Positions 1 through 9,081 of a stretch of 64,000 nucleotides of DNA are shown here, in pieces. The first letter of the stretch is position 1. Every line of letters begins with the position of its first letter. The notes beneath the pieces were generated by a model. The model saw only the letters and a list, made by a program, of their open reading frames with translations. It did not search any database and was not told the origin of the DNA. The position numbers and the translations under genes are program-made. Origin of the DNA: Simiduia sp. 21SJ11W-1 (lineage in GTDB: Bacteria; Pseudomonadota; Gammaproteobacteria; Pseudomonadales; Cellvibrionaceae); assembly GCF_024138675.1 (NCBI RefSeq), contig NZ_CP090959.1, positions 3,832,001 to 3,896,000 of the forward strand. Reading direction: 5' to 3'.

Positions 1-30
1 TTTTTTCACCCCCCGTCATGGAGACAGACA

Positions 31-1455
31 ATGCCCCACTGCGCTTTATCACGTACCGCCACTGTGGCACTCACATTAGGCTTTGCCACCAGCAGCCACG
101 CCGGCGCCGGATTCGCCCTGCACGGGCCCGCGGTTACCACCGGCGGCCTGAGTAACGGCCAAAGCCTGCTGTCACTCAGTGCCAACCCCGCCGCCGCGAG
201 TTTTGATCGCACCCGCGCCAAAGACGCGAGCGTTATTGGCGGGGTGTTTATGGGCGCCGGGGTTGAATACGGCGATGTGGAAGAACTGTTTGATCAGTAC
301 GACGAGCTGGCAGAAGCCATTGCAGATACCAACGGCGTTATAGAGGGCATCAGCTTTAACGCCTTCGACCCCAACGCACCCGACTTTGCCAGCATTATTG
401 CGGAGGCCGAAGTAGAAGCCATGCGCGTGGTGCGCCTGCTGGATGCGGTATCTGACGAGGGCTACGCCAATGCCGATGCAGGCCTTTACACCACGTTTAT
501 TATTAACCACAACATACTGGGCGGCACCCTGGGGTTTGAATTTGACTACAGCGGCTCGGCCTCCGCACTGAGCGTAATAGACCCGTTTAATTTCGACGCC
601 AACGTCGCGCAAACGGAACTGGATTCAGCCTATATGCTGATGCCCGGCGACCCAATCACCACCTTCGATTTAACCGGCGGCATTACGCTCACCATTAACC
701 CCAGCACCGGCGATGTTACCGGCAGCTTCAGTAACGATAGCCTCTTGGCGGTGCGCGCAGCAGAAAAGCGCAGCCTGGGTATGAGTTACAGCTACGCCAT
801 TAGCACCGGCAGCAGCCAGCTGCACCTTGGGGTGAAGCCCAAATGGGTACAAATGGGCCTTAGCCGCGTGGTGCCGCGCATTGGCGATATCACCGATTCA
901 GAGGCGCTGTTTGACGACATTCGCGACGCCGAGAAAGAAACCAGCAGCAACTTCAGCCTGGATGTGGGCGCGCTCTGGGTGAGCCAACACCTGAGCCTTG
1001 GCGTGAGTGCCGAAGATGTGCTGGAGCCTGAATTCGATTTCAACGAGGTAGACACCAGCAGTTACTCAGCCGAAGTTGCCGCCGTCATTGATGGCTTGAG
1101 TAGCTACACCCAAGAAGCAAAAATCAGTGTGGAAGCGAGCCTGTACACTGCCGATCGAAGTTGGGCCTTGAGCGGCTACTACGAGCCCCAGGTGACCACC
1201 GATGCACTGGGTGAAGAACACCAGTGGATGCAGCTAAGCGCCGGTTGGCATGGCGACAACTTCTGGGTGCCCAATGTACGGCTGGGCTACCGCACCAATC
1301 GCGCCGGCAGTGAAGTGAGTATTTACAGCCTGGGCGTTACCCTGTTTCGCCACCTGAACCTTGATGTATCCAGCTCCACCGATAAGGTGACCATTGAGGG
1401 CACCAGCCTGCCGCGGGGCGCCAGCGCAAGTTTGGGCGTGACATTCGCCTTTTAA
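31..1455 (+). CDS. TraF-like outer-membrane beta-barrel protein
   Basis: 474 aa. A signal peptide (about residues 1-24, ending SSHA) leads into a long region of alternating polar and hydrophobic strands that ends in LGVTFAF, a terminal phenylalanine typical of outer-membrane barrels. The N-terminal GAGFALHGPAVTTGG and SLSANPAAA stretches resemble the chromosomal TraF_2 family, which pipelines often name conjugal transfer protein TraF. No other transfer gene lies nearby, so a conjugation role is unlikely. ATG at 31 follows GGAGACAGAC, a usable ribosome site. The family call is fairly good; the function (porin-like or FadL-like) is inference. Confidence 0.72.
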   Translation: MPHCALSRTATVALTLGFATSSHAGAGFALHGPAVTTGGLSNGQSLLSLSANPAAASFDRTRAKDASVIGGVFMGAGVEYGDVEELFDQYDELAEAIADTNGVIEGISFNAFDPNAPDFASIIAEAEVEAMRVVRLLDAVSDEGYANADAGLYTTFIINHNILGGTLGFEFDYSGSASALSVIDPFNFDANVAQTELDSAYMLMPGDPITTFDLTGGITLTINPSTGDVTGSFSNDSLLAVRAAEKRSLGMSYSYAISTGSSQLHLGVKPKWVQMGLSRVVPRIGDITDSEALFDDIRDAEKETSSNFSLDVGALWVSQHLSLGVSAEDVLEPEFDFNEVDTSSYSAEVAAVIDGLSSYTQEAKISVEASLYTADRSWALSGYYEPQVTTDALGEEHQWMQLSAGWHGDNFWVPNVRLGYRTNRAGSEVSIYSLGVTLFRHLNLDVSSSTDKVTIEGTSLPRGASASLGVTFAF

Positions 1456-1584
1456 CTTGCCCGCCGCCCACAATCTTGAAGCCAACACCCGTGCTATTTA
1501 GCGAAGCCACGGGCATTGGCGCACTGCTTTTGCCCTGCGGCACGGCACCGTAAAAATCAACGGCCAATAATTGCCACAGGCATC

Positions 1585-2898
1585 TTAAGATTTTGGCATT
1601 AATTCCATTAATGCAATTACGGTGGCCTCAACGCCCGTGGTTACCGCGGGCTTGGGTGTGATTTTAAACAGCGGGCTGTGGTGGCTTGGCACCGGCGCGC
1701 CGCCTGCCTTTTCGCGTTCAAAATCTGCTTTGGGCGTGCCGCCTACCTGAAAGTAGACACTGGGAATGTAGGGCTCTGTGGTAAAGAACGGGAAGTCTTC
1801 GGCACCCATGCCCAGGCGGCGGTAATTCGGGTCGAAAATATCATCGCCCAGCGCCTTGGCCCAGGCGGTTTTTAAGCGCTGGGTAAGTGGAATGTTGTTA
1901 ACAGTGGGCGGCGTGGGTTCATCGCTAATGATTACCTTGGGCAATTTGTCTTCCGGCAAGCCGGCTGCGCGGCCGGTATTTACCGCTACGCGCTCGATGG
2001 CTTTCATTAAATACTCGCGGGTTTCCCAGCTGTCGTTGCGCACTGTGACCTGCAGGCGGGCTTCATCGGAAATAATATTGTGTTTGGTGCCTGCATGAAA
2101 TGAACCCACGGTAATTACCGAAGGCTCTTTGGGCGCAATTTCACGGCTCACAATGGTTTGCAAGGCCAATACAATTTGCGAGGCAATTACCACCGGGTCT
2201 TTACCGCGGTGGGGCGATGCACCGTGCGCGCCAATGCCCGGTACGATGATATCCAGGCTATCCACACCGGAATAGGGTGAACCTTCTACGGCCACTAATT
2301 TGCCAGCTTCAATTTCGGAACTCACGTGTAACGCCATGGCGTAATCAGGCTGGCCAAAGCGCTGCCAGATGCCATCTTCCATCATGCCTTTGGCACCGCC
2401 CACGCGCTCTTCGGCAGGCTGGCCTACGAGCATCAGGGTGCCCTGCCATTCGCTTTTGCGCGCGGCCATCTGGCGTGCGGTACCCACAAGGCTTGTGATG
2501 TGTACATCGTGGCCGCAGGCGTGCATTACCGGCACCAGCTTGCCATCCCAATCTTTTTGGGTATCTTTTGAGGCGTAGGGCAGGCCCGATTTTTCCTGCA
2601 CTGGCAGGCCGTCCATGTCGGCGCGCATCATCACCAGCGGGCCTTTGCCGTTTTTCATAATGGCCACAACACCGGTTTTGCCCACACCTTCGGTTACTTC
2701 AAAACCGGCTGCGCGCAACTCTTTGGCCAAGCGCTTGGCGGTTTTAAATTCCAGGTGCGAAAGCTCCGGGTGCTTATGAAAGTGCTCAAACAGGGGCGAC
2801 AAATGTTTTTGATAATCGCGCTCTATGTCTGCACGCAAATCCGCCTGTACGTTACTTGCCAGCAAGGCAACACATAATGAAAGGGCGAGCTTTTTCAT
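1585..2898 (-). CDS. Secreted M20 family amidohydrolase
   Basis: 437 aa, full length for the M20D (hippurate / IAA-amino acid hydrolase) family. Residues 1-19 form a signal peptide (cleavage after NVQA), so the enzyme is probably periplasmic. Metal-site motifs are visible: MRADMDGLP (91-99), HACGHDVH (126-133), PAEE (161-164) and MGAEDFPFF near the C-terminus. The family hydrolyses N-acyl amino acids or small peptides using two metal ions; the substrate here is unknown. The thioredoxin-like gene lies just upstream on the same strand (35-nt gap), so the two may share a transcript. Confidence 0.88.
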   Translation of the reverse strand: MKKLALSLCVALLASNVQADLRADIERDYQKHLSPLFEHFHKHPELSHLEFKTAKRLAKELRAAGFEVTEGVGKTGVVAIMKNGKGPLVMMRADMDGLPVQEKSGLPYASKDTQKDWDGKLVPVMHACGHDVHITSLVGTARQMAARKSEWQGTLMLVGQPAEERVGGAKGMMEDGIWQRFGQPDYAMALHVSSEIEAGKLVAVEGSPYSGVDSLDIIVPGIGAHGASPHRGKDPVVIASQIVLALQTIVSREIAPKEPSVITVGSFHAGTKHNIISDEARLQVTVRNDSWETREYLMKAIERVAVNTGRAAGLPEDKLPKVIISDEPTPPTVNNIPLTQRLKTAWAKALGDDIFDPNYRRLGMGAEDFPFFTTEPYIPSVYFQVGGTPKADFEREKAGGAPVPSHHSPLFKITPKPAVTTGVEATVIALMELMPKS

Positions 2899-2933
2899 AA
2901 TAATTCCTTTGCAATTTATTGTTGTTTAATCAA

Positions 2934-3497
2934 TTAGTGCGCTGCATCTAACTTGGCGGCAATGTCTGCCGCCCAATTTGTATCGGGGCGTTCAATAATG
3001 CGCCCTACTTCAACACCATCTTTAAAGACGATGAGTGTGGGTGTGTACTTAAGCTTATAGCGCTCGGTAAACTCGGCGGGCGCGCGCTTTTGCTCGTCTA
3101 CCGCAATGGCTGTTAGTGCAATGGTTGGGTGCTGGTTTGCCAGTGCTAAGATTTGTGGCACTTCGCGCTGGCTGTCGTGGCACCAACTACCAAATAGCAG
3201 CACCCATTCAATGGTGTGTGCGCCCCGTTGGCGCAGTAACGCTTCGTGCGCGGCTGCATCTAATGTGTCTTGCCTGTAGGGGCTAAAGGCCGGGTGGGCC
3301 AGTATTTGCTCTGCGCTTACCTCGCCTATCAACAAGGGCCGGGCCGCGGGCTCTGGGTGATCATCTGCGGCAAAGGCTTGTGTACACAGCGCAATGCTGA
3401 GCATTAAAACGCCGCAAATATTTGCGCAAATTCTTTGCACATGAATGCTTTTATAATGGCAAAAACCGGGGCTGCCTAACTGCATGGGTAAATTCAT
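2934..3497 (-). CDS. Thioredoxin-like secreted protein with a single active-site cysteine
   Basis: 187 aa as drawn from ATG at 3497. A hydrophobic signal-like segment ends at TQAFA-ADD; a GTG at 3440 would give a more conventional signal peptide, so the start is uncertain. The thioredoxin-fold region contains LLFGSWCHDSQREVP, then KLKYTPTLIVFKDGVEVGRI with the cis-proline site. The active site reads CHDS rather than CxxC, so the resolving cysteine is replaced by serine, as in monothiol proteins. It may act on thiols or serve as a binding protein in the periplasm. The partner is unknown. Confidence 0.75.
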   Translation of the reverse strand: MNLPMQLGSPGFCHYKSIHVQRICANICGVLMLSIALCTQAFAADDHPEPAARPLLIGEVSAEQILAHPAFSPYRQDTLDAAAHEALLRQRGAHTIEWVLLFGSWCHDSQREVPQILALANQHPTIALTAIAVDEQKRAPAEFTERYKLKYTPTLIVFKDGVEVGRIIERPDTNWAADIAAKLDAAH

Positions 3498-3537
3498 TTT
3501 CTGTGCTCTGGTTAATGAATAGTTCTGGCAAACGCCA

Positions 3538-4089
3538 TTACTGGTTTATCCGCTTATTAGCCATACTGGCCATCAGCTGGCTGTAGGCTTTGGTGAGTTT
3601 ATTTACCGCATCGCTGCCACCGGCCAATACGCTGCCGGTGAGCAAAATATCAATGCAGGTAAACCAACGGCCCTGCAAGCCTGCAGGCGGTGCCACCACA
3701 AGTTGCTCCAAAATACGCAAACCCACCAGTGCAATTAATAAGCCCATGCACAGGCCCATTTGCTGGGCAATTAAACGCGAGTGGCTGCGGTAGTCTGCGC
3801 GGGCCAATTGCAGCGCCTGAAATTCTGCACGGGCTTCAGTATCGAGCTTGTGGATGGCGTCAAAGCTTTGCAGTTGTTGATCAAGCCGGTCGGCACCGCC
3901 GCCGCGCAGTGCCGATAAAAACACTTCAATGGCGCGCTCTAAAAACAAACACACAAGCACCACATAGCCAAACACCATGGGCAACACCAACAGCGGATCA
4001 GGCCGCCAGGCCAGCGCCTTGGGTGCCACCCCCAGCCCCAACAGGGCCAGCACCATTACCACCAGTAACGTAATTACATAGCGCTGCAT
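3538..4089 (-). CDS. Hypothetical inner-membrane protein
   Basis: 183 aa from ATG at 4089, chosen because GGGAGTGTT precedes it; an upstream in-frame start at 4170 overlaps the neighbouring SDR gene. Hydrophobic segments lie at about residues 5-27, 33-55 and 110-130, with a further one near 140-160. A charged, helical middle segment (DRLDQQLQSFDAIHKL and following) suggests a cytoplasmic coiled region. I do not recognise the family. It lies between the thioredoxin-like gene and an SDR gene, all on the minus strand. Confidence 0.6.
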   Translation of the reverse strand: MQRYVITLLVVMVLALLGLGVAPKALAWRPDPLLVLPMVFGYVVLVCLFLERAIEVFLSALRGGGADRLDQQLQSFDAIHKLDTEARAEFQALQLARADYRSHSRLIAQQMGLCMGLLIALVGLRILEQLVVAPPAGLQGRWFTCIDILLTGSVLAGGSDAVNKLTKAYSQLMASMANKRINQ

Positions 4090-4123
4090 AACACTCCCTT
4101 TTACCTGTTTACGCCCGTGCGCG

Positions 4124-4864
4124 CTAACCAAAACGTGCCAGCAGGCCCGTGGGCACAATGCGCAGCACACGGGCCACCAGCGCCCAGGGCCAACGGGGCA
4201 CAGTGGCGCTGGTTACACGCGCTTCAATCAAGTTAGCCAACAAGCGGCCGCCAAGCTCTACCGAAATTTCAAACGGGCGCGAGCGGGCCGATTGATTGAT
4301 GGGCGTATCGATATAGCCCGGCCATAAAACCGTGACATCAATGGGGTGGCGGTGCAGCTCTGCGCGCAGCGCCTGCATGTAAGTGGTTACCGCAGCCTTT
4401 GAGGCGCTGTAAACGGCCGCACCCGGCAACCCGCGAAAGCCCGCCACACTGCCAATGGCCACAATGTGGCCGCAGCCCTGCTGTTTGAACAGGCGCACGG
4501 CGGCATCCACTGTGGCCATCAGGCCCGTGACATTGGTATCTATTGTGGCCTTGGCCAATTCAAAAGCCAGGCGCCCTACACGCTGGCTGTACCCCACGCC
4601 GGCATTGGCGATGACCTTATCAAGCCGCCCAAAATGGCTATGGGCTGCTTGAATACTGGCCGATACAGCGGCGGCATCGGTAACATCCAGCTGCCCCACC
4701 CACACCTCTACGCCAGTTTCGGCAACCAACTCTGTTTTTAACCTGTGCAAGTTTTCAAGCCGGCGTGCAGTCAGGGCGAGCTTGTGGCCGCGGCGGGCAA
4801 ACTCGATGGCCATTTGCCGGCCCAGGCCACTGGAGGCGCCGGTGATATAGATAACGTCTGTCAT
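4124..4864 (-). CDS. Short-chain dehydrogenase/reductase
   Basis: 246 aa, normal length for a classical SDR. The N-terminus carries the Rossmann nucleotide motif ITGASSGLG, followed by IANAGVG and the catalytic Ser and YSASK (Tyr-x-x-x-Lys). RRLENLH after strand 2 suggests NADP(H) preference. The family reduces or oxidises alcohol/carbonyl groups; the substrate is not evident. The C-terminus is hydrophobic with a possible membrane-associating stretch. It follows the FAH-family gene on the same strand with a gap of about 50 nt. Confidence 0.85.
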   Translation of the reverse strand: MTDVIYITGASSGLGRQMAIEFARRGHKLALTARRLENLHRLKTELVAETGVEVWVGQLDVTDAAAVSASIQAAHSHFGRLDKVIANAGVGYSQRVGRLAFELAKATIDTNVTGLMATVDAAVRLFKQQGCGHIVAIGSVAGFRGLPGAAVYSASKAAVTTYMQALRAELHRHPIDVTVLWPGYIDTPINQSARSRPFEISVELGGRLLANLIEARVTSATVPRWPWALVARVLRIVPTGLLARFG

Positions 4865-4912
4865 GGTGGTGCCATTATTGTTGTGGTTATTTTCATTGCT
4901 GTGGGTAGGCGC

Positions 4913-5599
4913 TTAGCGAACCTGCGATTGCACCCGCAGCCAGTCGCCCAGCTCACACACCAGTTGGTCGCCGACGGCCAAGGGGCCCACACCGGCAGGC
5001 GTGCCCGTTAACAGCACGTCACCGGGGTTTAACTGAAAAAACTGGCTGGCGTAGGCCAGCAACTCTGCCACCGGGGTGATCATCGCGCGGGTATTGCCCT
5101 GTTGGCGCAATTGCCCGTTGTGGTACAGGCGCAGATCAACATTTTGCACATCTGGCGGTGGCGGCACAAAGTGCGAGAGCGGCGCACTGCCGGTGAACCC
5201 TTTGGCCTTCTCCCAGGGGTGGCCCTGGCTTTTAAATTGCGCCTGTAATTCCCGCAGTGTGAGATCGAATGCCAGGCCCACCGCCGCTATGGCCGAGCGC
5301 GCGTCTTCCAGGCTTGCCTCTATTAAGGGCCGATCAATCAACACGCTCATTTCCGTTTCGAAATGGCAGCTGCCCCAGCGGGTGGGCACGCGAAAACCCG
5401 CCTCCATGGGGCAGGCGCATATGGCGGTTTTGATAAACAGCATGGGCTCGGGCGCGCGCTTGCTGTTCATTTCAGCAATGTGGTCGGCATAGTTTTGGCC
5501 AACGCACAGGATTTTCCCCACCGGCAGTGTGTGCAGGCGTTCAACAAAGGCCTGGGGGCCTGTGAATCTGTGGCGGTAAGCGGTGGGGGTATCGGTCAT
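4913..5599 (-). CDS. Fumarylacetoacetate hydrolase family protein
   Basis: 228 aa, the usual size of single-domain FAH proteins such as YcgM. Family signatures include VGKILCVGQNYADHIAEM, FIKTAI, the metal-binding FETEMSVLI and GDVLLTGTPAGVGPLAVGD. Members act as acylpyruvases, oxaloacetate decarboxylases or tautomerases on 2-oxo diacids using Mg2+ or Mn2+. The precise reaction cannot be read from sequence. It is transcribed divergently from serA across a region of about 300 nt. Confidence 0.85.
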   Translation of the reverse strand: MTDTPTAYRHRFTGPQAFVERLHTLPVGKILCVGQNYADHIAEMNSKRAPEPMLFIKTAICACPMEAGFRVPTRWGSCHFETEMSVLIDRPLIEASLEDARSAIAAVGLAFDLTLRELQAQFKSQGHPWEKAKGFTGSAPLSHFVPPPPDVQNVDLRLYHNGQLRQQGNTRAMITPVAELLAYASQFFQLNPGDVLLTGTPAGVGPLAVGDQLVCELGDWLRVQSQVR

Positions 5600-5804
5600 A
5601 GCTATTGGTCCTGATGGTTACACCCAGCCGCTAGCTAAACGCCAGCTGGCAAGATTCACTCTTTGCCGCCGCTGGCACAGCAGTGGCTGCAGCAATGGCA
5701 GGGTTTTTCGGCACACTCGCGTAAAAGGCCCAGTGCTTTTAACAACAAGTGGCAGCATTCTTACAAAAAATGGCGGCTATCGCGTATTGATTGCGCGCCG
5801 GCCA

Positions 5805-5832
5805 TTGGCCTGCCGGGGAGCTGTGGTATTAT
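5805..5832 (+). promoter_or_regulatory. Possible sigma-70 promoter for serA
   Basis: A TTGGCC element at 5805-5810 and TATTAT at 5827-5832 are separated by 16 bp, about 65 bp before the serA start. The -10 is good and the -35 moderate. This is the best match in the divergent fumarylacetoacetate hydrolase/serA interval (5600-5897), which otherwise shows no obvious structure. Confidence 0.35.
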
Positions 5833-5897
5833 GGCGCCCCATTTTCCCCGGCCCCTTATCAGGCGGCCAGCGACAGCAACATTTTAAGGTGGTATCC

Positions 5898-7124
5898 ATG
5901 GCGAAGGTGTCTCTGGACAAAAGCAAAATCAAATTCCTTTTGCTCGAAGGGGTGCACCAGTCCGCGGTAGATAAGCTGACTGAAGCAGGTTACACCAACA
6001 TCGAGTACCACAAAACTGCCCTGCCCGAAGATCAGTTGCTGGAAAGCGCCAAAGACGCCCACTTCATCGGCCTGCGCTCGCGCACCCAGCTTACCCGTGA
6101 AGTATTTGAGGCCGCACCCAAACTCATCGCTGTGGGCTGCTTTTGCATAGGCACCAACCAGGTGGATTTGTTGGCCGCCCAAGAGCACGGCGTGGCGGTA
6201 TTTAACGCGCCCTACTCCAACACCCGTTCGGTAGCCGAGCTGGTAATTGCCGAGGCCATCTTATTGCTGCGCGGTATTCCCGAGAAAAACGCCCTGTGCC
6301 ACCGGGGTGGCTGGATGAAATCGGCCGAAGGCTCCTTTGAGATTCGCGGCAAAACCCTGGGTATTATCGGCTACGGCTCAATTGGCACCCAGGTGAGCGT
6401 ACTGGCGGAATCATTGGGCATGAAGGTGCTGTTTGCCGATGTGGTAACCAAGCTGCCACTGGGCAATGCCGAACAGGTGAGCCTGGAAACCCTGCTGGCG
6501 CGCGCCGACATCGTAAGCCTGCACGTACCGGAAACCAGCGATACCAAGATGATGATTGGCCCGGAGCAGCTGGCGCTCATGAAGCAGGGTGCCATTTTGC
6601 TGAACGCCTCGCGCGGCACGGTGGTAGACATAGACGCACTGGCCGCCACCTTGAAAGACAAAAAACTCTCGGGCGCAGCCATTGATGTATTCCCCGTTGA
6701 GCCCAAGGGCCCGCAAGACGAGTTTATTTCGCCGCTGCGCGAGTTCGACAACGTGATTCTTACCCCCCACATCGGCGGCTCCACCGTAGAGGCGCAAGCC
6801 AACATCGGCGTGGAAGTGGCAGAGAAGTTGATTAAATTCTCGGATAACGGCACTACCACAAGCTCCGTTAACTTCCCGGAAGTGGCATTGTCTGCGCACG
6901 CCAACGTACACCGCTTGCTGCACGTACACCACAATGTGCCGGGCGTGATGTCGGCCATTAACCGCCTGTTTTCCGAAAACAACATCAACATCATTGGCCA
7001 ACACCTGCAGACCAACGAGAAAGTGGGCTATGTTGTGATTGAAGTAGACGCCGTCAACTCCGAAACCGCACTGGAAAAAGTGCGCGAAGTTGAGGGAACC
7101 ATTCGCTGCCGCGTCTTGTTCTGA
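5898..7124 (+). CDS. serA: D-3-phosphoglycerate dehydrogenase
   Basis: 408 aa from ATG at 5898, preceded by AAGGTGGT; this matches the length of gammaproteobacterial SerA (about 410). An earlier in-frame start lacks conserved sequence. The NAD-binding motif GYGSIG is at 158-163, followed by ASRGTVVD and TPHIGGST, which supply catalytic Arg and His regions. A C-terminal ACT domain (from about residue 335) is the serine-binding regulatory domain in this family. The enzyme oxidises 3-phosphoglycerate to 3-phosphohydroxypyruvate, the first step of serine synthesis, and is expected to be feedback-inhibited by serine. It ends at a strong terminator. Confidence 0.96.
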   Translation: MAKVSLDKSKIKFLLLEGVHQSAVDKLTEAGYTNIEYHKTALPEDQLLESAKDAHFIGLRSRTQLTREVFEAAPKLIAVGCFCIGTNQVDLLAAQEHGVAVFNAPYSNTRSVAELVIAEAILLLRGIPEKNALCHRGGWMKSAEGSFEIRGKTLGIIGYGSIGTQVSVLAESLGMKVLFADVVTKLPLGNAEQVSLETLLARADIVSLHVPETSDTKMMIGPEQLALMKQGAILLNASRGTVVDIDALAATLKDKKLSGAAIDVFPVEPKGPQDEFISPLREFDNVILTPHIGGSTVEAQANIGVEVAEKLIKFSDNGTTTSSVNFPEVALSAHANVHRLLHVHHNVPGVMSAINRLFSENNINIIGQHLQTNEKVGYVVIEVDAVNSETALEKVREVEGTIRCRVLF

Positions 7125-7145
7125 TTGGCCCTATTGCCGATTCGC

Positions 7146-7171
7146 AAAAGGCCGCATTCGCGGCCTTTTTT
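7146..7171 (+). terminator. Rho-independent terminator after serA
   Basis: The arms AAAAGGCCGC and GCGGCCTTTT pair around an ATTC loop and run into a T tract, 22 nt after the serA stop codon. Confidence 0.88.
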
Positions 7172-7233
7172 ATTGCTGCCTGAAACGCGCACCCAAGACG
7201 CGTGCCCCGCGGCCACAAGCTAGGACACAAGCG

Positions 7234-8133
7234 TTGGAATTTACCAGAGAGCAAAAGCTGGGCGTAGGCCTGGCAGTGGGTGCGTTTTTTCTATGGGGCC
7301 TGTTCCCCATCTTTTTGAAAGCCATCGCCATCATCCCGCCGCTGGAGCTTGTGGCCCACCGCATAGCGTGGTCTTGGCTGTTTGTGTTGCTGGCCATTTT
7401 AGTGACCCGGCGGCTGCCGCAGCTGCTTGGTTTCTTTCGCAAACCCAAAATGATGGCGGCACTGCTGGCCTCTACCCTGTTGCTGGGCGGCAACTGGTTT
7501 TTGTTTGTGTACGCCGTGAACACCGGCAAAGTGCTGGAGGCAAGCCTTGCCTATTACATCAACCCGCTGCTGAACATGGCCCTGGGCGGCGTTTTTTTAA
7601 GTGAGCGGCTGCGCCCGTTGCAGTGGCTGGCCGTGGCACTGGCCTGCACCGGGGTAGCCATTGAGGTTGCCGTGTTTGGCTCTGTGCCCTGGCTTGCGCT
7701 CGGCATGGCGGCCTCCTTCGCGCTCTATGGGCTGATTCGCAAACTGGCGCCGATTGATAGCCTCAACGGCATGATGATCGAGTGTACTTACCTGCTGCTA
7801 CCTGCCTTGGCCTATTTGTGGGTGTATGGCCAGGCCACCTTTGCCCAGCTAACCGACACCCACTGGGCGCTGCTGGCGGTGTTTGGCCCGGTGAGTACCG
7901 TGCCGCTGATGATGTTTGCCTCGGCCGCGCGCAAGATTCAATACACCACCATGGGGTTCTTGCAGTACATAGGCCCCACCTTGATGTTCTTCCTGGCGGT
8001 GTGGGTGTATGGCGAAGCGTTTGGGGCGGCAAAAACCACCACCTTCAGCTTTATTTGGGCGGGCGTGGCCTGCTTCTGTGCCGATGTGCTCTGGCGGGCA
8101 CGGCGTAGACCCATCACCCAGCGGCCGCTATGA
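7234..8133 (+). CDS. rarD: EamA-family transporter RarD
   Basis: 299 aa from a TTG start at 7234, chosen because AGGAC lies at good spacing and residues after it match the family; the open frame extends upstream through the serA terminator, which cannot be coding. About ten hydrophobic helices span the protein. Conserved RarD features include FFLWGLFPIFLKAI, HRIAWSWLFV, LGGNWFLFVYAVNTGKVLEASLAYYINPLL and FLQYIGPTLMFFLAVWVYGE. RarD proteins are inner-membrane DMT-superfamily permeases of unsettled substrate (chloramphenicol sensitivity protein by name). Confidence 0.88.
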   Translation: MEFTREQKLGVGLAVGAFFLWGLFPIFLKAIAIIPPLELVAHRIAWSWLFVLLAILVTRRLPQLLGFFRKPKMMAALLASTLLLGGNWFLFVYAVNTGKVLEASLAYYINPLLNMALGGVFLSERLRPLQWLAVALACTGVAIEVAVFGSVPWLALGMAASFALYGLIRKLAPIDSLNGMMIECTYLLLPALAYLWVYGQATFAQLTDTHWALLAVFGPVSTVPLMMFASAARKIQYTTMGFLQYIGPTLMFFLAVWVYGEAFGAAKTTTFSFIWAGVACFCADVLWRARRRPITQRPL

Positions 8134-8169
8134 TGGCCCCCAAAAGGCACCCCAAATCAAGGATGTTGC

Positions 8170-8997
8170 ATGCCTCGCCACGCTATTTTTACCCTGGTTC
8201 TTTTCACAGGCCTGTGCGCCCAGCCCGCCAGTGCCAATGATTTTGCAGCCGCGGCCAACGCCTTTGATGAGCAGCGCTACCAAGACGCCCTGCCGCTGCT
8301 GGAAGCCGGCGACCGCGCCGGTGATTTGCGCGCCGCCTATTTGCTGTGTTTGATGTACGAACAGGGCCTGGGTGTTGAGGCAGATCTGCACCGCTCTTTT
8401 AACCTCTGCCACAAAGGCGCAGATCACGGCTTCCCACCGGCACTCAACCACACGGCCGCCAAGTACGCGCTGGGCCTGGGCACCGATCAAAATCTGGATC
8501 GCGCCATTACCCTGTATAAAAAATCTGCCGAACTTGGCGATGTGACGGCCATGCTGGCACTGGGTGAAATCTACGGCGGCAGCATTGAGCCCGACCGCTT
8601 CAACCCCACCACCATGATGCACTACCTCCGGCGCGCCGCCGAAACCGGCCAGCCCGAAGGGCTGTTTATGTACGGCGTGATTCAGCTCACCCTGGCAGAC
8701 TCCTTCCCCAACCAGCACTGGAGCGATGTGAAAGATGGCCTGAAGGCCCTCACCCGCGCTGCCAACATGAACTTCGCCGATGCCCAGTTTGCCCTTGGCA
8801 ACATCTACTTTGATGGCAAGTTTGTGCAAGCAAGCGCCGCCGATGCCCTGTTCTGGTTTACCCTGGCCCAGCGCGCCGGCCACGGCGAGGCCAAAGAGCG
8901 GCGCTACGATTTGGAGCTTTCGGCCAATGCCGGCATTCGCAACGCCGTAACGCGCCGCTTGCGCAGCTGGGCACCCCAACCTGTTACCCCATACTGA
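8170..8997 (+). CDS. Sel1-repeat (SLR) protein, secreted
   Basis: 275 aa with a signal peptide (about 1-24, ending QPASA). The rest consists of helical Sel1/TPR-like repeats, seen as AAYLLCLMYEQGLGVEADLHRSFNLCHKGAD-type units, AMLALGEIYGG and DAQFALGNIYFDGK followed by ALFWFTLAQRAGHGEA. Such proteins are periplasmic adaptors for protein-protein contacts. ATG at 8170 follows AAGGATGTTGC. It lies 37 nt after rarD, so it may be read from the same message. The partner is unknown. A long open frame on the opposite strand (8128-8979) is a shadow. Confidence 0.82.
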   Translation: MPRHAIFTLVLFTGLCAQPASANDFAAAANAFDEQRYQDALPLLEAGDRAGDLRAAYLLCLMYEQGLGVEADLHRSFNLCHKGADHGFPPALNHTAAKYALGLGTDQNLDRAITLYKKSAELGDVTAMLALGEIYGGSIEPDRFNPTTMMHYLRRAAETGQPEGLFMYGVIQLTLADSFPNQHWSDVKDGLKALTRAANMNFADAQFALGNIYFDGKFVQASAADALFWFTLAQRAGHGEAKERRYDLELSANAGIRNAVTRRLRSWAPQPVTPY

Positions 8998-9013
8998 ACA
9001 CCGCCGTACACCC

Positions 9014-9060
9014 TTGACTTCTCCCTTCTGCAGCGCTAATTTGATATCAAATTGATATCA
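9014..9060 (+). promoter_or_regulatory. Promoter with paired operator-like boxes before the SPFH gene
   Basis: TTGACT at 9014-9019 and TAATTT at 9037-9042 are separated by 17 bp, a good sigma-70 promoter. Two near-identical palindromic boxes, TTGATATCAA (9041-9050) and TTGATATCA (9052-9060), repeat with an 11-bp period and overlap the -10 and start-site area. That one-turn spacing suits tandem binding of ribbon-helix-helix dimers, and the second gene of the cluster encodes an Arc-like protein. The regulator assignment is inference. Confidence 0.6.
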
Positions 9061-9081
9061 CAACAACAAAGGAGAATCGCC

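Noticed and set aside
6371-7015. 214-aa and 197-aa minus-strand frames within serA
   Set aside because: Both are antisense shadows of a strongly conserved gene.
8128-8979. 283-aa open frame on the minus strand
   Set aside because: It is the shadow of the Sel1-repeat gene on the plus strand, which has a signal peptide and clear repeats; the minus frame has no recognisable family or ribosome site.
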